In this document: in pieces, positions 1 through 5,322 of the stretch | Layout of the letters: each line of letters starts with the position of its first letter | Numbering within the stretch: position 1 is the stretch's first letter | Assembly: GCA_019090185.1 (NCBI GenBank) | Contig: JAHRWJ010000083.1 | Coordinates: 1 to 5,330 of the forward strand | Length of the DNA: 5,330 nucleotides | Reading direction: 5' to 3' | DNA from: Immundisolibacteraceae bacterium | Lineage (GTDB): Bacteria > Pseudomonadota > Gammaproteobacteria > Immundisolibacterales > Immundisolibacteraceae | The notes under the pieces: generated by a model | Databases searched by the model: none | The model's input: the letters and a program-made list of their open reading frames with translations, nothing else | What the model was told of the DNA's origin: nothing | Position numbers and translations under genes: made by a program

Positions 1-226
1 CGTGGGGTAAGGGGTTGGAATAGAGCACCGAGGGGTCATCGCGCAAAATTGGCGCAACGCCGCCGGGCACTTTACCCATGCTGATAAAGAGCACGAAAAC
101 CGAGGTTTGAAAGATGTTCAGACCGATGATTTTTTTCACCAGATTGTCACTGGCGATGATGGCGTAAAAGCCGAGCATCATTAGAAAAATGACGATCCAG
201 TAGTTGTAATGATCTATCCAGTTCAC
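1..226 (-). CDS. mrpC: Mrp-type Na+/H+ antiporter subunit C (NuoK-like), 5' part, cut by window edge
   Basis: This is a small membrane subunit of the Mrp cation/proton antiporter, homologous to NuoK of complex I. I translated it by hand from a GTG start at 226-224. The 75 visible residues begin MNWIDHYNYWIVIFLMMLGF and carry the family core GLNIFQTSVFVLF (about residues 36-48), followed by GKVPGGVAPIL (51-61). That loop between helices 2 and 3 is typical of MrpC/MnhC. Family members are usually about 110-125 residues, so roughly the last third lies beyond position 1. The start overlaps the mrpB stop as GTGA (226-223). An AGGAG about nine bases upstream supports the GTG. It is part of the minus-strand antiporter operon, and an mrpD-type gene would be expected next. 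Confidence 0.92.
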   Translation of the reverse strand, partial: MNWIDHYNYWIVIFLMMLGFYAIIASDNLVKKIIGLNIFQTSVFVLFISMGKVPGGVAPILRDDPSVLYSNPLPH

Positions 227-699
227 CGCGGTGGCTCCTGAGCCAGATCGGCCACCTGGGCTATTCGTTGCCCCGTTGGGTTGCGGCGACCTCTGCCGGC
301 AAAGGCGAAAAATATGGTCGTCAGTGCCGCAGCAACCGTGACACCGACACCTAGTTCCACCAGTAATATGCCCAAATGCTGGCCATGAACCGGGTCGTGG
401 GCAAGCACGTTGTAGTCCAGGAAATTACCGCCGAGTAACAAACTGGCGACGCCAACACCGGCGTAAATCAGTACGCCCAGTGGCACCAAAACCATCAACA
501 CCCATTCTTTGATGACTTCGCTGGCGGTGTCCAGGCCAAACACCAGCGCGTAAAGAACCAGTCCTGCGGCGACGATGACGCCTGCCTGAAAACCACCACC
601 CGGACCAAAATCACCATGAAACTGCACGTAGAGCGCAAATAACAGGATCAGCGGAATCAGCAATTTGGTGACGATTCTTAGTATGGAATGTTGTTTCAT
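223..699 (-). CDS. mrpB: Mrp-type Na+/H+ antiporter subunit B (MnhB/MbhF-like)
   Basis: This 158-residue integral membrane protein is a subunit of the Mrp antiporter. The signature HGDFGPGGGFQAG (residues 28-40) after the first helix is diagnostic of the MnhB domain, and HLGILLVELGVGVTV (108-122) is the conserved last-helix segment. Four hydrophobic segments are visible, at about 8-26, 38-56, 66-90 and 108-134. The C-terminal tail is basic and polar. The ATG (699-697) overlaps the TGA of the upstream gene as ATGA, and GAGGACG lies upstream at usable spacing. The stop overlaps the mrpC GTG. The protein is homologous to archaeal MbhF. Its own role in ion transport is not well defined in the family, but it is needed for complex assembly and activity. 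Confidence 0.95.
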   Translation of the reverse strand: MKQHSILRIVTKLLIPLILLFALYVQFHGDFGPGGGFQAGVIVAAGLVLYALVFGLDTASEVIKEWVLMVLVPLGVLIYAGVGVASLLLGGNFLDYNVLAHDPVHGQHLGILLVELGVGVTVAAALTTIFFAFAGRGRRNPTGQRIAQVADLAQEPPR

Positions 700-1238
700 G
701 ATTCGTCGTCCTCGCGACGCCGACCAATACCTAGCAGCAGTAAAACCCCAATACAGGCGGTAAAAATAACCGTGGTCTCACCGAGGGTGTCATAACCGCG
801 ATAGCTGGCAAGCACGGAGGTGACGATATTAGGGACGCCGATTTCTTCGCCAGACTTTTCGATGTAGTGGGGTGCCACATGGGTATGAATAGGTGCTTCA
901 GGGTCGGCAAATGCGGGCATGTCGAGCGTGCCATAAACCAGAATGGCACCCGTAATGGCGACCACAAAGAGCGGCAGTATTCGCGGGTGGCTCGGGATTT
1001 TTTCGTCGCGACGGGTTAGCGCCAGGGTGCCGAGCATGAGCACTGTGGATATACCTGCACCGACCGCGGCTTCGGTAAAAGAGACATCGGCGGCGTCGAG
1101 GATTAAAAACCAGAGCGCGCTGAGAAGACTGTAAATGCCGGTGAGCATGACTGCGCCAAACAGATCTTTAAGTTGTAAGGCGGCGATGGCGGTAATGGCC
1201 ATCAGTGTGAGTAGGATTAAATCGATTAGGGTGCTCAT
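696..1238 (-). CDS. Stand-alone MrpA C-terminal domain protein (MbhD-MbhE fusion, DUF4040-type)
   Basis: This 180-residue membrane protein corresponds to the C-terminal, NuoJ-like part of classical MrpA. Here it is a separate gene with no antiporter domain in front. The N-terminal half matches MbhD: two or three helices (about 3-22, 26-47, 58-76) with DVSFTEAAVGAG (51-62). Glu56 of this motif belongs to the proposed proton path in the family. The C-terminal half matches MbhE: a helix at about 88-105, a polar loop with histidines (105-134), then VPNIVTSVLASYRGYDTLGE (135-154) and a last helix at 156-172. The ATG (1238-1236) overlaps the mrpG stop as ATGA. I see no good Shine-Dalgarno sequence, so translation probably depends on ribosomes arriving from mrpG. 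It may be annotated in databases as MrpB-like or DUF4040. Confidence 0.9.
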   Translation of the reverse strand: MSTLIDLILLTLMAITAIAALQLKDLFGAVMLTGIYSLLSALWFLILDAADVSFTEAAVGAGISTVLMLGTLALTRRDEKIPSHPRILPLFVVAITGAILVYGTLDMPAFADPEAPIHTHVAPHYIEKSGEEIGVPNIVTSVLASYRGYDTLGETTVIFTACIGVLLLLGIGRRREDDES

Positions 1239-1582
1239 GATGGGGACTGCTCTGCCGGTGAGTTGTCGGCGTTTGGCTCAGCTAGTAGGGGCTTCTGGCC
1301 ACCGGCCAGGGCGGCGCGAGCCAGCGCGTGACAGGCGGTCGGGCTGGTAAAAAGCAGAAAAAACAGGATTAGTACGAGCTTAATAAGGGTGATGGATAGC
1401 CCTGACTGGAGCATCAGACCGGCCAGTACGAGGATGGCGCCAAGGGTGTCGCCGATGCCAGCCGCGTGCATCCGGGTGAATAGATCGGGCATGCGAATCA
1501 GGCCAATGGCCGAAATTAGCAAACAGGCGCAACCGCTTAACAGCAGCAGCCAGGAGAGGCCGTCGAGCAGGGAAGGCATCAT
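1235..1582 (-). CDS. mrpG: Mrp-type Na+/H+ antiporter subunit G
   Basis: This 115-residue small membrane subunit of the antiporter has three predicted helices at about 8-29, 44-60 and 62-79. The family motif GLIRMPDLFTRMHA (27-40) is followed by AGIGDTLG (41-48). The family tail SPTACHALARAA (80-91) closes the third helix and is followed by a polar end rich in Pro, Ala and Ser. The start reads ATGATG. The first ATG (1582-1580) overlaps the mrpF stop as ATGA and lies eight bases after AGGAG, so I prefer it. The second ATG would shorten the protein by one residue. The homologue in archaeal hydrogenases is MbhC. Confidence 0.95.
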   Translation of the reverse strand: MMPSLLDGLSWLLLLSGCACLLISAIGLIRMPDLFTRMHAAGIGDTLGAILVLAGLMLQSGLSITLIKLVLILFFLLFTSPTACHALARAALAGGQKPLLAEPNADNSPAEQSPS

Positions 1583-1857
1583 TTTTTAGACTCCTGCTGG
1601 TAACCAAAATCGCCCACCGCAAAAAATTTCAGCACCGCGATGGTGCCGATAAAATTAATCAATGCGTAGGCCAGAGCGATGTCGATAAAGTCTTTCTGGT
1701 CGGTCATAAACCCTAGTACGGCAATCATCAGTACCGTAAAAGTACCGAAGGTATTGACGGCCAGTACCCGGTCGTAAACCGTTGGCCCGGCAATGGCTCG
1801 GGCCAGTGCCAGGAACATGGCCGGGAAGAGCGCAACCGCAGCGACTTCAAACATCAT
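1579..1857 (-). CDS. mrpF: Mrp-type Na+/H+ antiporter subunit F
   Basis: This 92-residue antiporter subunit has three helices at about 4-22, 34-51 and 58-80. The hallmark GPTVYDRVLAVNTFGT (24-39) is the conserved loop of MrpF/MnhF/PhaF, and ALAYALINFIGTIAVLKF (61-78) is the family's last helix. The open frame extends one codon upstream to a TTG at 1860, but the ATG at 1857-1855 fits better: it lies six bases after GAGGG and shares its A with the mrpE stop (TGATG overlap). A second ATG at 1854 is also possible. MrpF has been tied to Na+ and bile-acid handling in Gram-positive bacteria. The archaeal homologue is MbhB. Confidence 0.94.
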   Translation of the reverse strand: MMFEVAAVALFPAMFLALARAIAGPTVYDRVLAVNTFGTFTVLMIAVLGFMTDQKDFIDIALAYALINFIGTIAVLKFFAVGDFGYQQESKK

Positions 1858-2360
1858 CAATGACCCTCTACTCTGCTGACCAGTTGATCCATCTGACCCG
1901 ACTGCAGACCGAGTTCGCCGTCGGCGGTGAGGGCGTGAATATCAAGTTCCGTCTCGTTGACATCAAGGCAGATAGTGCCGGGGGTGAGCGTAATGGAGTT
2001 GGCGTAAATCACCCGACCAATGTCAGTTTTCTGGCTGGTGGGTACTCGAAATCGTCGGGGACTGATCGGTAGTTTGGGGTCGAGAATAACCCGAATCACC
2101 TGGCCATTGGCTTTGACAATTTCCCACAGCAGCCAGAACCAGAACAGGGGTGCCCGCAGGGTCAGGTGTAGTGGATGGCCTTCGCGGTCGATCAGGTCCA
2201 TACGCAACGCCAGCCAGGTAATCGCAGCCACTGAGCCACAGCCCAGGCCGAGCATTAACGCTGCTGTATGGCCCGACAGCAAGAACCAAATCACCGCGAG
2301 TGTTAACGCGAGACTGGTGCCATGGACAAGCCGGTTTACCGGTTTGTGGTCCTTGTTAAT
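1857..2360 (-). CDS. mrpE: Mrp-type Na+/H+ antiporter subunit E, with likely ATT start
   Basis: This antiporter subunit has an N-terminal membrane domain and a C-terminal cytoplasmic domain. Numbered from the ATT, the markers are DREGHP (58-63), WEIVKAN (79-85), LDPKLPISPRRF (93-104) and YANSITLTPGT (119-129), the MnhE signature. The first ordinary start codon is a GTG at 2294-2292. It would give 145 residues, cuts into the first helix and has no Shine-Dalgarno sequence. The frame stays open upstream to a TAA at 2378-2376, and the added codons read as family-like sequence (HGTSLALTLAV before IWFLLSGHT). The only usable initiator there is ATT at 2360-2358, nine bases after AGGGAG. That start gives 167 residues, closer to the usual 158-165. 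The subunit identity is firm; the start is inference. This is the first gene of the operon visible here. Confidence 0.9.
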   Translation of the reverse strand: MNKDHKPVNRLVHGTSLALTLAVIWFLLSGHTAALMLGLGCGSVAAITWLALRMDLIDREGHPLHLTLRAPLFWFWLLWEIVKANGQVIRVILDPKLPISPRRFRVPTSQKTDIGRVIYANSITLTPGTICLDVNETELDIHALTADGELGLQSGQMDQLVSRVEGH

Positions 2361-2369
2361 GGTTCGAAA

Positions 2370-2375
2370 CTCCCT
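2370..2375 (-). promoter_or_regulatory. Ribosome binding site deciding the mrpE start
   Basis: AGGGAG on the minus strand, inside AAAGGGAG, ends nine bases before the ATT at 2360. No similar purine-rich site precedes the alternative GTG at 2294, where the upstream bases read AACACTCGCG. The site therefore favours the longer MrpE form starting at ATT. Confidence 0.6.
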
Positions 2376-2380
2376 TTAAC

Positions 2381-2828
2381 TGACTCTGGTTGGATAGACA
2401 GGACTTAATATCAAACGACTTTGCCGTGGGCCGGGTCATCTGTGATCTTATTCTCGGCAGCATCAGTGCTGATTTTAGTTTTTTCACCGCCTACTACCGC
2501 TGGCAGCTGATTGAAACCGCCTTTTTGCCAACACCTACTGGTTATTTTGAACGTGTAGAATATCGCGCCTCGATTTAGCACCGGTAACGTTTCAGCGGTT
2601 TTTATTAAACCCCGGCAATTAAATTTTTAATGCGAAAGCGTGGGTGGTCGGTTGAACTTGAAAATAGATGAACTTGTTCATCGAAGTGCTTAGGCTGGCG
2701 GCGCGATGCTCTGAATGGGTTAGAACGGGAAAGCTGGGTCATTGTCCTTGCTCTTATGGGGCTAAGGATACCTCAACCCTCTAAAATTTTGTGAGCTGAT
2801 CTGCTCTAACCGGCCATTAGCAAATGAT
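2381..2828. other. Intergenic region between divergent mrpE and dusA, no convincing gene
   Basis: About 450 bases separate the mrpE ribosome binding site from the dusA promoter area. A 62-codon frame from a TTG (2390-2578) and a 38-codon frame from an ATG (2668-2784) are open, but neither has a recognisable product or ribosome site. The stretch contains an AT-rich palindrome (ATTAAA-TT-TTTAAT, 2618-2631), the GATGAAC palindrome described separately, and a TAGAAT box followed by CGCGCC (2556-2568) without a good -35 partner. I found no tRNA, no known riboswitch and no intrinsic terminator. No clear sigma-70 promoter for the mrp operon could be identified by eye. Confidence 0.6.
2653..2682. repeat. 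Operator-like palindrome with overlapping 8-base direct repeat
   Basis: GATGAAC (2667-2673) and GTTCATC (2676-2682) form a perfect inverted repeat with a TT spacer. In addition, TGAACTTG occurs at 2653-2660 and again at 2669-2676, a 16-base period. A palindrome overlapping a direct repeat between divergent genes is the usual form of a site for a dimeric regulator, but no regulator gene is visible and the family cannot be named. Confidence 0.5.
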
Positions 2829-2836
2829 TTGCTAAT
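2816..2836. repeat. 9-base perfect inverted repeat upstream of dusA
   Basis: ATTAGCAAA (2816-2824) and TTTGCTAAT (2828-2836) are exact reverse complements separated by TGA. The repeat ends directly next to a candidate -35 box at 2837, so it could be a protein-binding site controlling dusA. As RNA it would form a short AU-rich hairpin without a U-tract, so it is not a normal terminator. Confidence 0.5.
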
Positions 2837-2865
2837 TTGGTCTACTCACGGTAGATCTCTAATAT
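2837..2865 (+). promoter_or_regulatory. Candidate sigma-70 promoter for dusA
   Basis: TTGGTC (2837-2842) and TAATAT (2860-2865) are separated by 17 bases and match 7 of 12 consensus positions. Transcription would start near 2872, which leaves the TTG at 2883 as the natural start of dusA with a very short leader. The boxes were identified by eye only. Confidence 0.35.
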
Positions 2866-2882
2866 TTCACTTGGATACAGAC

Positions 2883-3860
2883 TTGACACCTATTGATCAA
2901 CGCTTGTCGGTAGCGCCGATGCTTGACTGCACCGACCGCCATGCCCGGTATTTATTGAGATTACTAACCCGGCACACCGTGCTCTATACAGAAATGGTGG
3001 TTGCCCAGGCGCTGATTCATGGCGATCGACAGCGTTTTATGGCCCATCATGGTGATGAGCATCCACTGGTGTTGCAGCTCGGTGGCAGTGATCCTGCTCA
3101 GCTAGCGACGGCGGCCAGAATCGGTGAAGAGTTTGGTTACGACCAGGTCAATCTTAATGTTGGCTGCCCCAGTGAGCGGGTCAAGGCGGGTCGGTTCGGT
3201 GCGGCGCTGATGGCAGAACCTGCCTATGTGGGCGAGCTATACAGCGCTATGCAGGCAGCGGTTAAAGTTGAGGTCACGATTAAATGCCGCATCGGTATTG
3301 ATGATCTTGATAGCTGGGACCATTTTCTTGGTTTTGTGGAGAGTGTCGCGGCGGCGGGCTGCAAGACCTTTATTATTCATGCTCGTAAAGCCTGGCTCAA
3401 AGGGCTGAGTCCCAAACAGAACCGAACCCTGCCACCGCTTAACTATGAATTTGTCCATCGGCTTAAGCGTGAACATCCAGAGCTCAAGATTATTATTAAC
3501 GGCGGGATAGAGTCGGTGGCTGATGTTGATGAATTACTCAGTGATCTAGATGGGGTGATGATCGGTCGAGCGGCTTACCACAACCCCTGGATGTTGCTGA
3601 AAGCGGATCGGCAGATATACGCAGATGACCACACTTTGCCGACCAGAATGCAGGTGTTAGAGCAATATATGAGCTACATGCGGCTTCAGTTGGAACAGGG
3701 TGTGCCATTAAGGCCAATGGCCCGCCATCTGATCGGCTTCTATCAAGGCTCACCCGGGGCAAAAAACTGGCGGCGATGTATTGCCGATGAGGTTGGCCGT
3801 AGCGGGGGGCTAGCACGGCTCGGTGAGGCCATTCAGATCATCGAGCAGCAAGTCGCTTAA
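2883..3860 (+). CDS. dusA: tRNA-dihydrouridine(20/20a) synthase DusA
   Basis: This FMN-dependent cytoplasmic enzyme uses NADPH to reduce uridines 20 and 20a in the tRNA D-loop. In 2883-start numbering (325 residues) the TIM barrel opens with LSVAPMLD (8-15) and TDRH (17-20). LNVGCPS (91-97) carries the catalytic Cys95. HARKAWLKGLSP (166-177) is specific to DusA. INGG (205-208) and GVMIGRAAYHNP (224-235) form the FMN phosphate site. A C-terminal helical domain follows, with MARHLIGFYQGSPGAKNWRR (280-299). No ATG precedes the conserved core. In-frame TTG codons lie at 2829, 2871 and 2883. I chose 2883 because GGA lies seven bases upstream, the first two starts fall inside or next to the palindrome and promoter, and the length fits the family. 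The stop codon is TAA at 3858-3860. Confidence 0.97.
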   Translation: MTPIDQRLSVAPMLDCTDRHARYLLRLLTRHTVLYTEMVVAQALIHGDRQRFMAHHGDEHPLVLQLGGSDPAQLATAARIGEEFGYDQVNLNVGCPSERVKAGRFGAALMAEPAYVGELYSAMQAAVKVEVTIKCRIGIDDLDSWDHFLGFVESVAAAGCKTFIIHARKAWLKGLSPKQNRTLPPLNYEFVHRLKREHPELKIIINGGIESVADVDELLSDLDGVMIGRAAYHNPWMLLKADRQIYADDHTLPTRMQVLEQYMSYMRLQLEQGVPLRPMARHLIGFYQGSPGAKNWRRCIADEVGRSGGLARLGEAIQIIEQQVA

Positions 3861-3868
3861 ACCGGGAA

Positions 3869-3896
3869 TTGAAAATAAGTCACGGTTTTGTTTAAA
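3869..3896 (+). promoter_or_regulatory. Candidate promoter for the small secreted-protein gene
   Basis: TTGAAA (3869-3874) and TTTAAA (3891-3896) with a 16-base spacer match 9 of 12 consensus positions. They lie just after the dusA stop. A transcript start near 3903 would leave a leader of about 26 bases before the ATG at 3929. Read-through from dusA is also possible, since no terminator is visible between the two genes. Confidence 0.4.
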
Positions 3897-3928
3897 GAAA
3901 TCGTAAACAAGGACGTTAGCTGAGGGCT

Positions 3929-4234
3929 ATGAAAACTTTACAGATATTGATGGGCATCGCCTTAATGGTGGCGGTACAAGGTACCAACGCCACCGAGGTA
4001 AATCACTGCAGTGACCCCCAGGTGGTGCAATCCTGGCAACAGAAAATCGACAATTATCCCAGTGACCCGCTAGTGCAAAAGCTATTTGCGCTGCGCAAAG
4101 GGCTCTGCGCGATGGTCGACGAAGGCACCATTGAACTGGCCGCTGCAGTTCGCTTATTCGACCGGGAGCAGGGCGAGGCCGTGTTGGAACGCATCAACCT
4201 GGAAGCCCACGAGAACAGATTTCAACAGCTGTAG
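3929..4234 (+). CDS. Small secreted protein of unknown function with two cysteines
   Basis: I do not recognise this 101-residue protein. Residues 1-21 look like a Sec signal peptide: Lys2, a hydrophobic stretch at 4-17, then TNA with probable cleavage before TEV at 22. That leaves about 80 residues in the periplasm or outside the cell. The mature part is mostly charged and polar, probably helical, with just two cysteines (27 and 60) that could form one disulfide. There is no lipobox and no membrane segment after the signal. The ATG is preceded by GAGGG only two bases away, which is unusually close, while AAGGA lies about 15 bases away. The ATG at 3950 has no better site and would remove much of the signal peptide. 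The gene sits 68 bases after dusA, with codon use like its neighbours. Confidence 0.8.
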   Translation: MKTLQILMGIALMVAVQGTNATEVNHCSDPQVVQSWQQKIDNYPSDPLVQKLFALRKGLCAMVDEGTIELAAAVRLFDREQGEAVLERINLEAHENRFQQL

Positions 4235-4260
4235 TCGTGGACTTAGGTCATCGAATCTGA
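4235..4260. other. 26-base convergent gap without visible terminator
   Basis: The small secreted-protein gene and apbE converge here. I see no GC-rich hairpin with a T-run on either strand, so the two transcripts may overlap, or termination may depend on Rho. Confidence 0.5.
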
Positions 4261-5322
4261 TTACAGGTCAATAATCGTCATCTCAGCAGGTCGCTCTGCC
4301 GGCCAGGCAAGCCTGTCGAGAAGGCTACGGCTAACATGGATGTGGCCGTTGATATCAACCAGCATCACATCCGTTAACCGCATGCTTCTGGCGATTTCTA
4401 GCCATTGCTCCGGGCCGGCGACTGTCAGTGCGGTTGCAGCCGCGTCGGCGGATCCGCCGTCCGGGGCGATGACTGTGGTGGAGATAATATGCTCCACCGG
4501 CCAGCCGGTGCGAGGGTCAATAATATGGGCATAGCGGCGATCATTGTGCTCACGAAAGCGCTCATAATTACCCGACGTCATCGCGCACTCGCCGTCTTTG
4601 AGCTTGATTTCCGCTAACACATCGAACTTAATCGGATCACGAATCGCCACCCGCCAGGGTCGCTCACCGTGACTACCAATCACACAGAGATCGCCACCGG
4701 CATTAATAATTGCATCGCTAACACCAGCTTGTTGCAGCCGCTCCTGGGCAACTTCAATCGCGTAGCCCTTGGCAAAACCACCAAAATCAAACTGTACGGC
4801 CGGGTTTCGGCTCTGTAATTGATCGCCATCTAATTTCAGATCGGCCATCGTCGGCGCACGACTAACCCAGTCAGCAATTTTCTGTTCAGCCGGCGGTGGG
4901 CCACTCGGTTTATCGTCGCTATGAAACCCCCATAACTCGATTAACTGGCCAATCGCCGGATCAAACAGACCTTTGGACTGCCTGGTTAGCAGAATGGATT
5001 GTTCGAAGAGAGGTAGCAGGAATGGGTCTAGCTGGTGGGGTTTGCCGTCTTTTAATTGACTATTAAGAACTGTCAGCATGCCCGGCTGCCAGGCGTGCCA
5101 GTCTCGATGCATGGCGCGAAAATCCTGGCCAATAGTGGCGACGACTGCGCTCGCGATAACCGGATCACTATTGCGTAGGGTGAACTCAACCAGGGTGCCA
5201 AACACATAGTGGGTGGCTTTGTACTCCTGGGGCGGCGGCTGGCAGGCGGACAGGATTATTGCTAAGCCGATTGTTAGGGTTGTTATGGATTTTTTTTTAT
5301 CAAAGAAGGATCGTTTGGACAT
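4261..5322 (-). CDS. apbE: FAD:protein FMN transferase, ApbE-family lipoprotein
   Basis: This Mg2+-dependent enzyme cleaves FAD and attaches FMN by a phosphoester bond to a Thr or Ser of target flavoproteins, such as NqrB/NqrC or RnfD/RnfG. It has 353 residues, normal for the family. The N-terminus is a lipoprotein signal: Lys9-11, a hydrophobic stretch at 13-24, and the lipobox LSAC with Cys27 lipidated, which places the enzyme on the periplasmic face. Conserved parts in order: FGTLVEF (41-47), WHAWQPG (75-81), FDFGGFAKGYA (178-188), INAGGD (207-212), WRVAIRDP (223-230), TSGNYERF (249-256), HIIDPRTG (266-273) and ADAAATAL (292-299), with Asp293 and Thr297 as likely metal ligands. Only eight bases upstream of the ATG are in the window, so the ribosome site and upstream partner are not seen. 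A substrate gene is not visible. Confidence 0.96.
   Translation of the reverse strand: MSKRSFFDKKKSITTLTIGLAIILSACQPPPQEYKATHYVFGTLVEFTLRNSDPVIASAVVATIGQDFRAMHRDWHAWQPGMLTVLNSQLKDGKPHQLDPFLLPLFEQSILLTRQSKGLFDPAIGQLIELWGFHSDDKPSGPPPAEQKIADWVSRAPTMADLKLDGDQLQSRNPAVQFDFGGFAKGYAIEVAQERLQQAGVSDAIINAGGDLCVIGSHGERPWRVAIRDPIKFDVLAEIKLKDGECAMTSGNYERFREHNDRRYAHIIDPRTGWPVEHIISTTVIAPDGGSADAAATALTVAGPEQWLEIARSMRLTDVMLVDINGHIHVSRSLLDRLAWPAERPAEMTIIDL

Noticed and set aside
731..967. 78-codon minus-strand frame
   Set aside because: It is a shifted frame inside the MbhD/E-like gene, with no motif or ribosome site.
1782..2072. 96-codon plus-strand frame
   Set aside because: It lies antisense to mrpF and mrpE, whose family motifs are clear, so it is a shadow frame.
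2303..2323. Six-codon ATG frame upstream of the mrpE GTG, as a leader peptide
   Set aside because: It is out of frame with mrpE, has no ribosome site and lies within the likely true mrpE coding sequence.
2359..2375. GGTTCGAAAC resembling a tRNA T-loop
   Set aside because: The flanking bases do not form a five-pair T-stem and no acceptor, anticodon or D arm is present.
2390..2578. 62-codon open frame, plus strand, TTG start
   Set aside because: No ribosome site, no ATG, no recognisable motif, and it lies in a gap where divergent promoters are expected. Third-position composition alone was not convincing.
2668..2784. 38-codon frame from ATG with three cysteines
   Set aside because: The ATG lies inside the GATGAAC palindrome, there is no Shine-Dalgarno sequence, and the length is within chance expectation.
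2381..2882. Integrated element at the 5' end of dusA, a known attachment site for some prophages and islands
   Set aside because: No integrase, no repeated dusA end segment and no foreign gene content are visible in the gap.
3888..3910. TTGTTTA/TAAACAA inverted repeat as a dusA terminator
   Set aside because: The stem is AT-only, has a nine-base loop and is followed by AGGACG rather than a T-run. It also overlaps the candidate promoter of the next gene.
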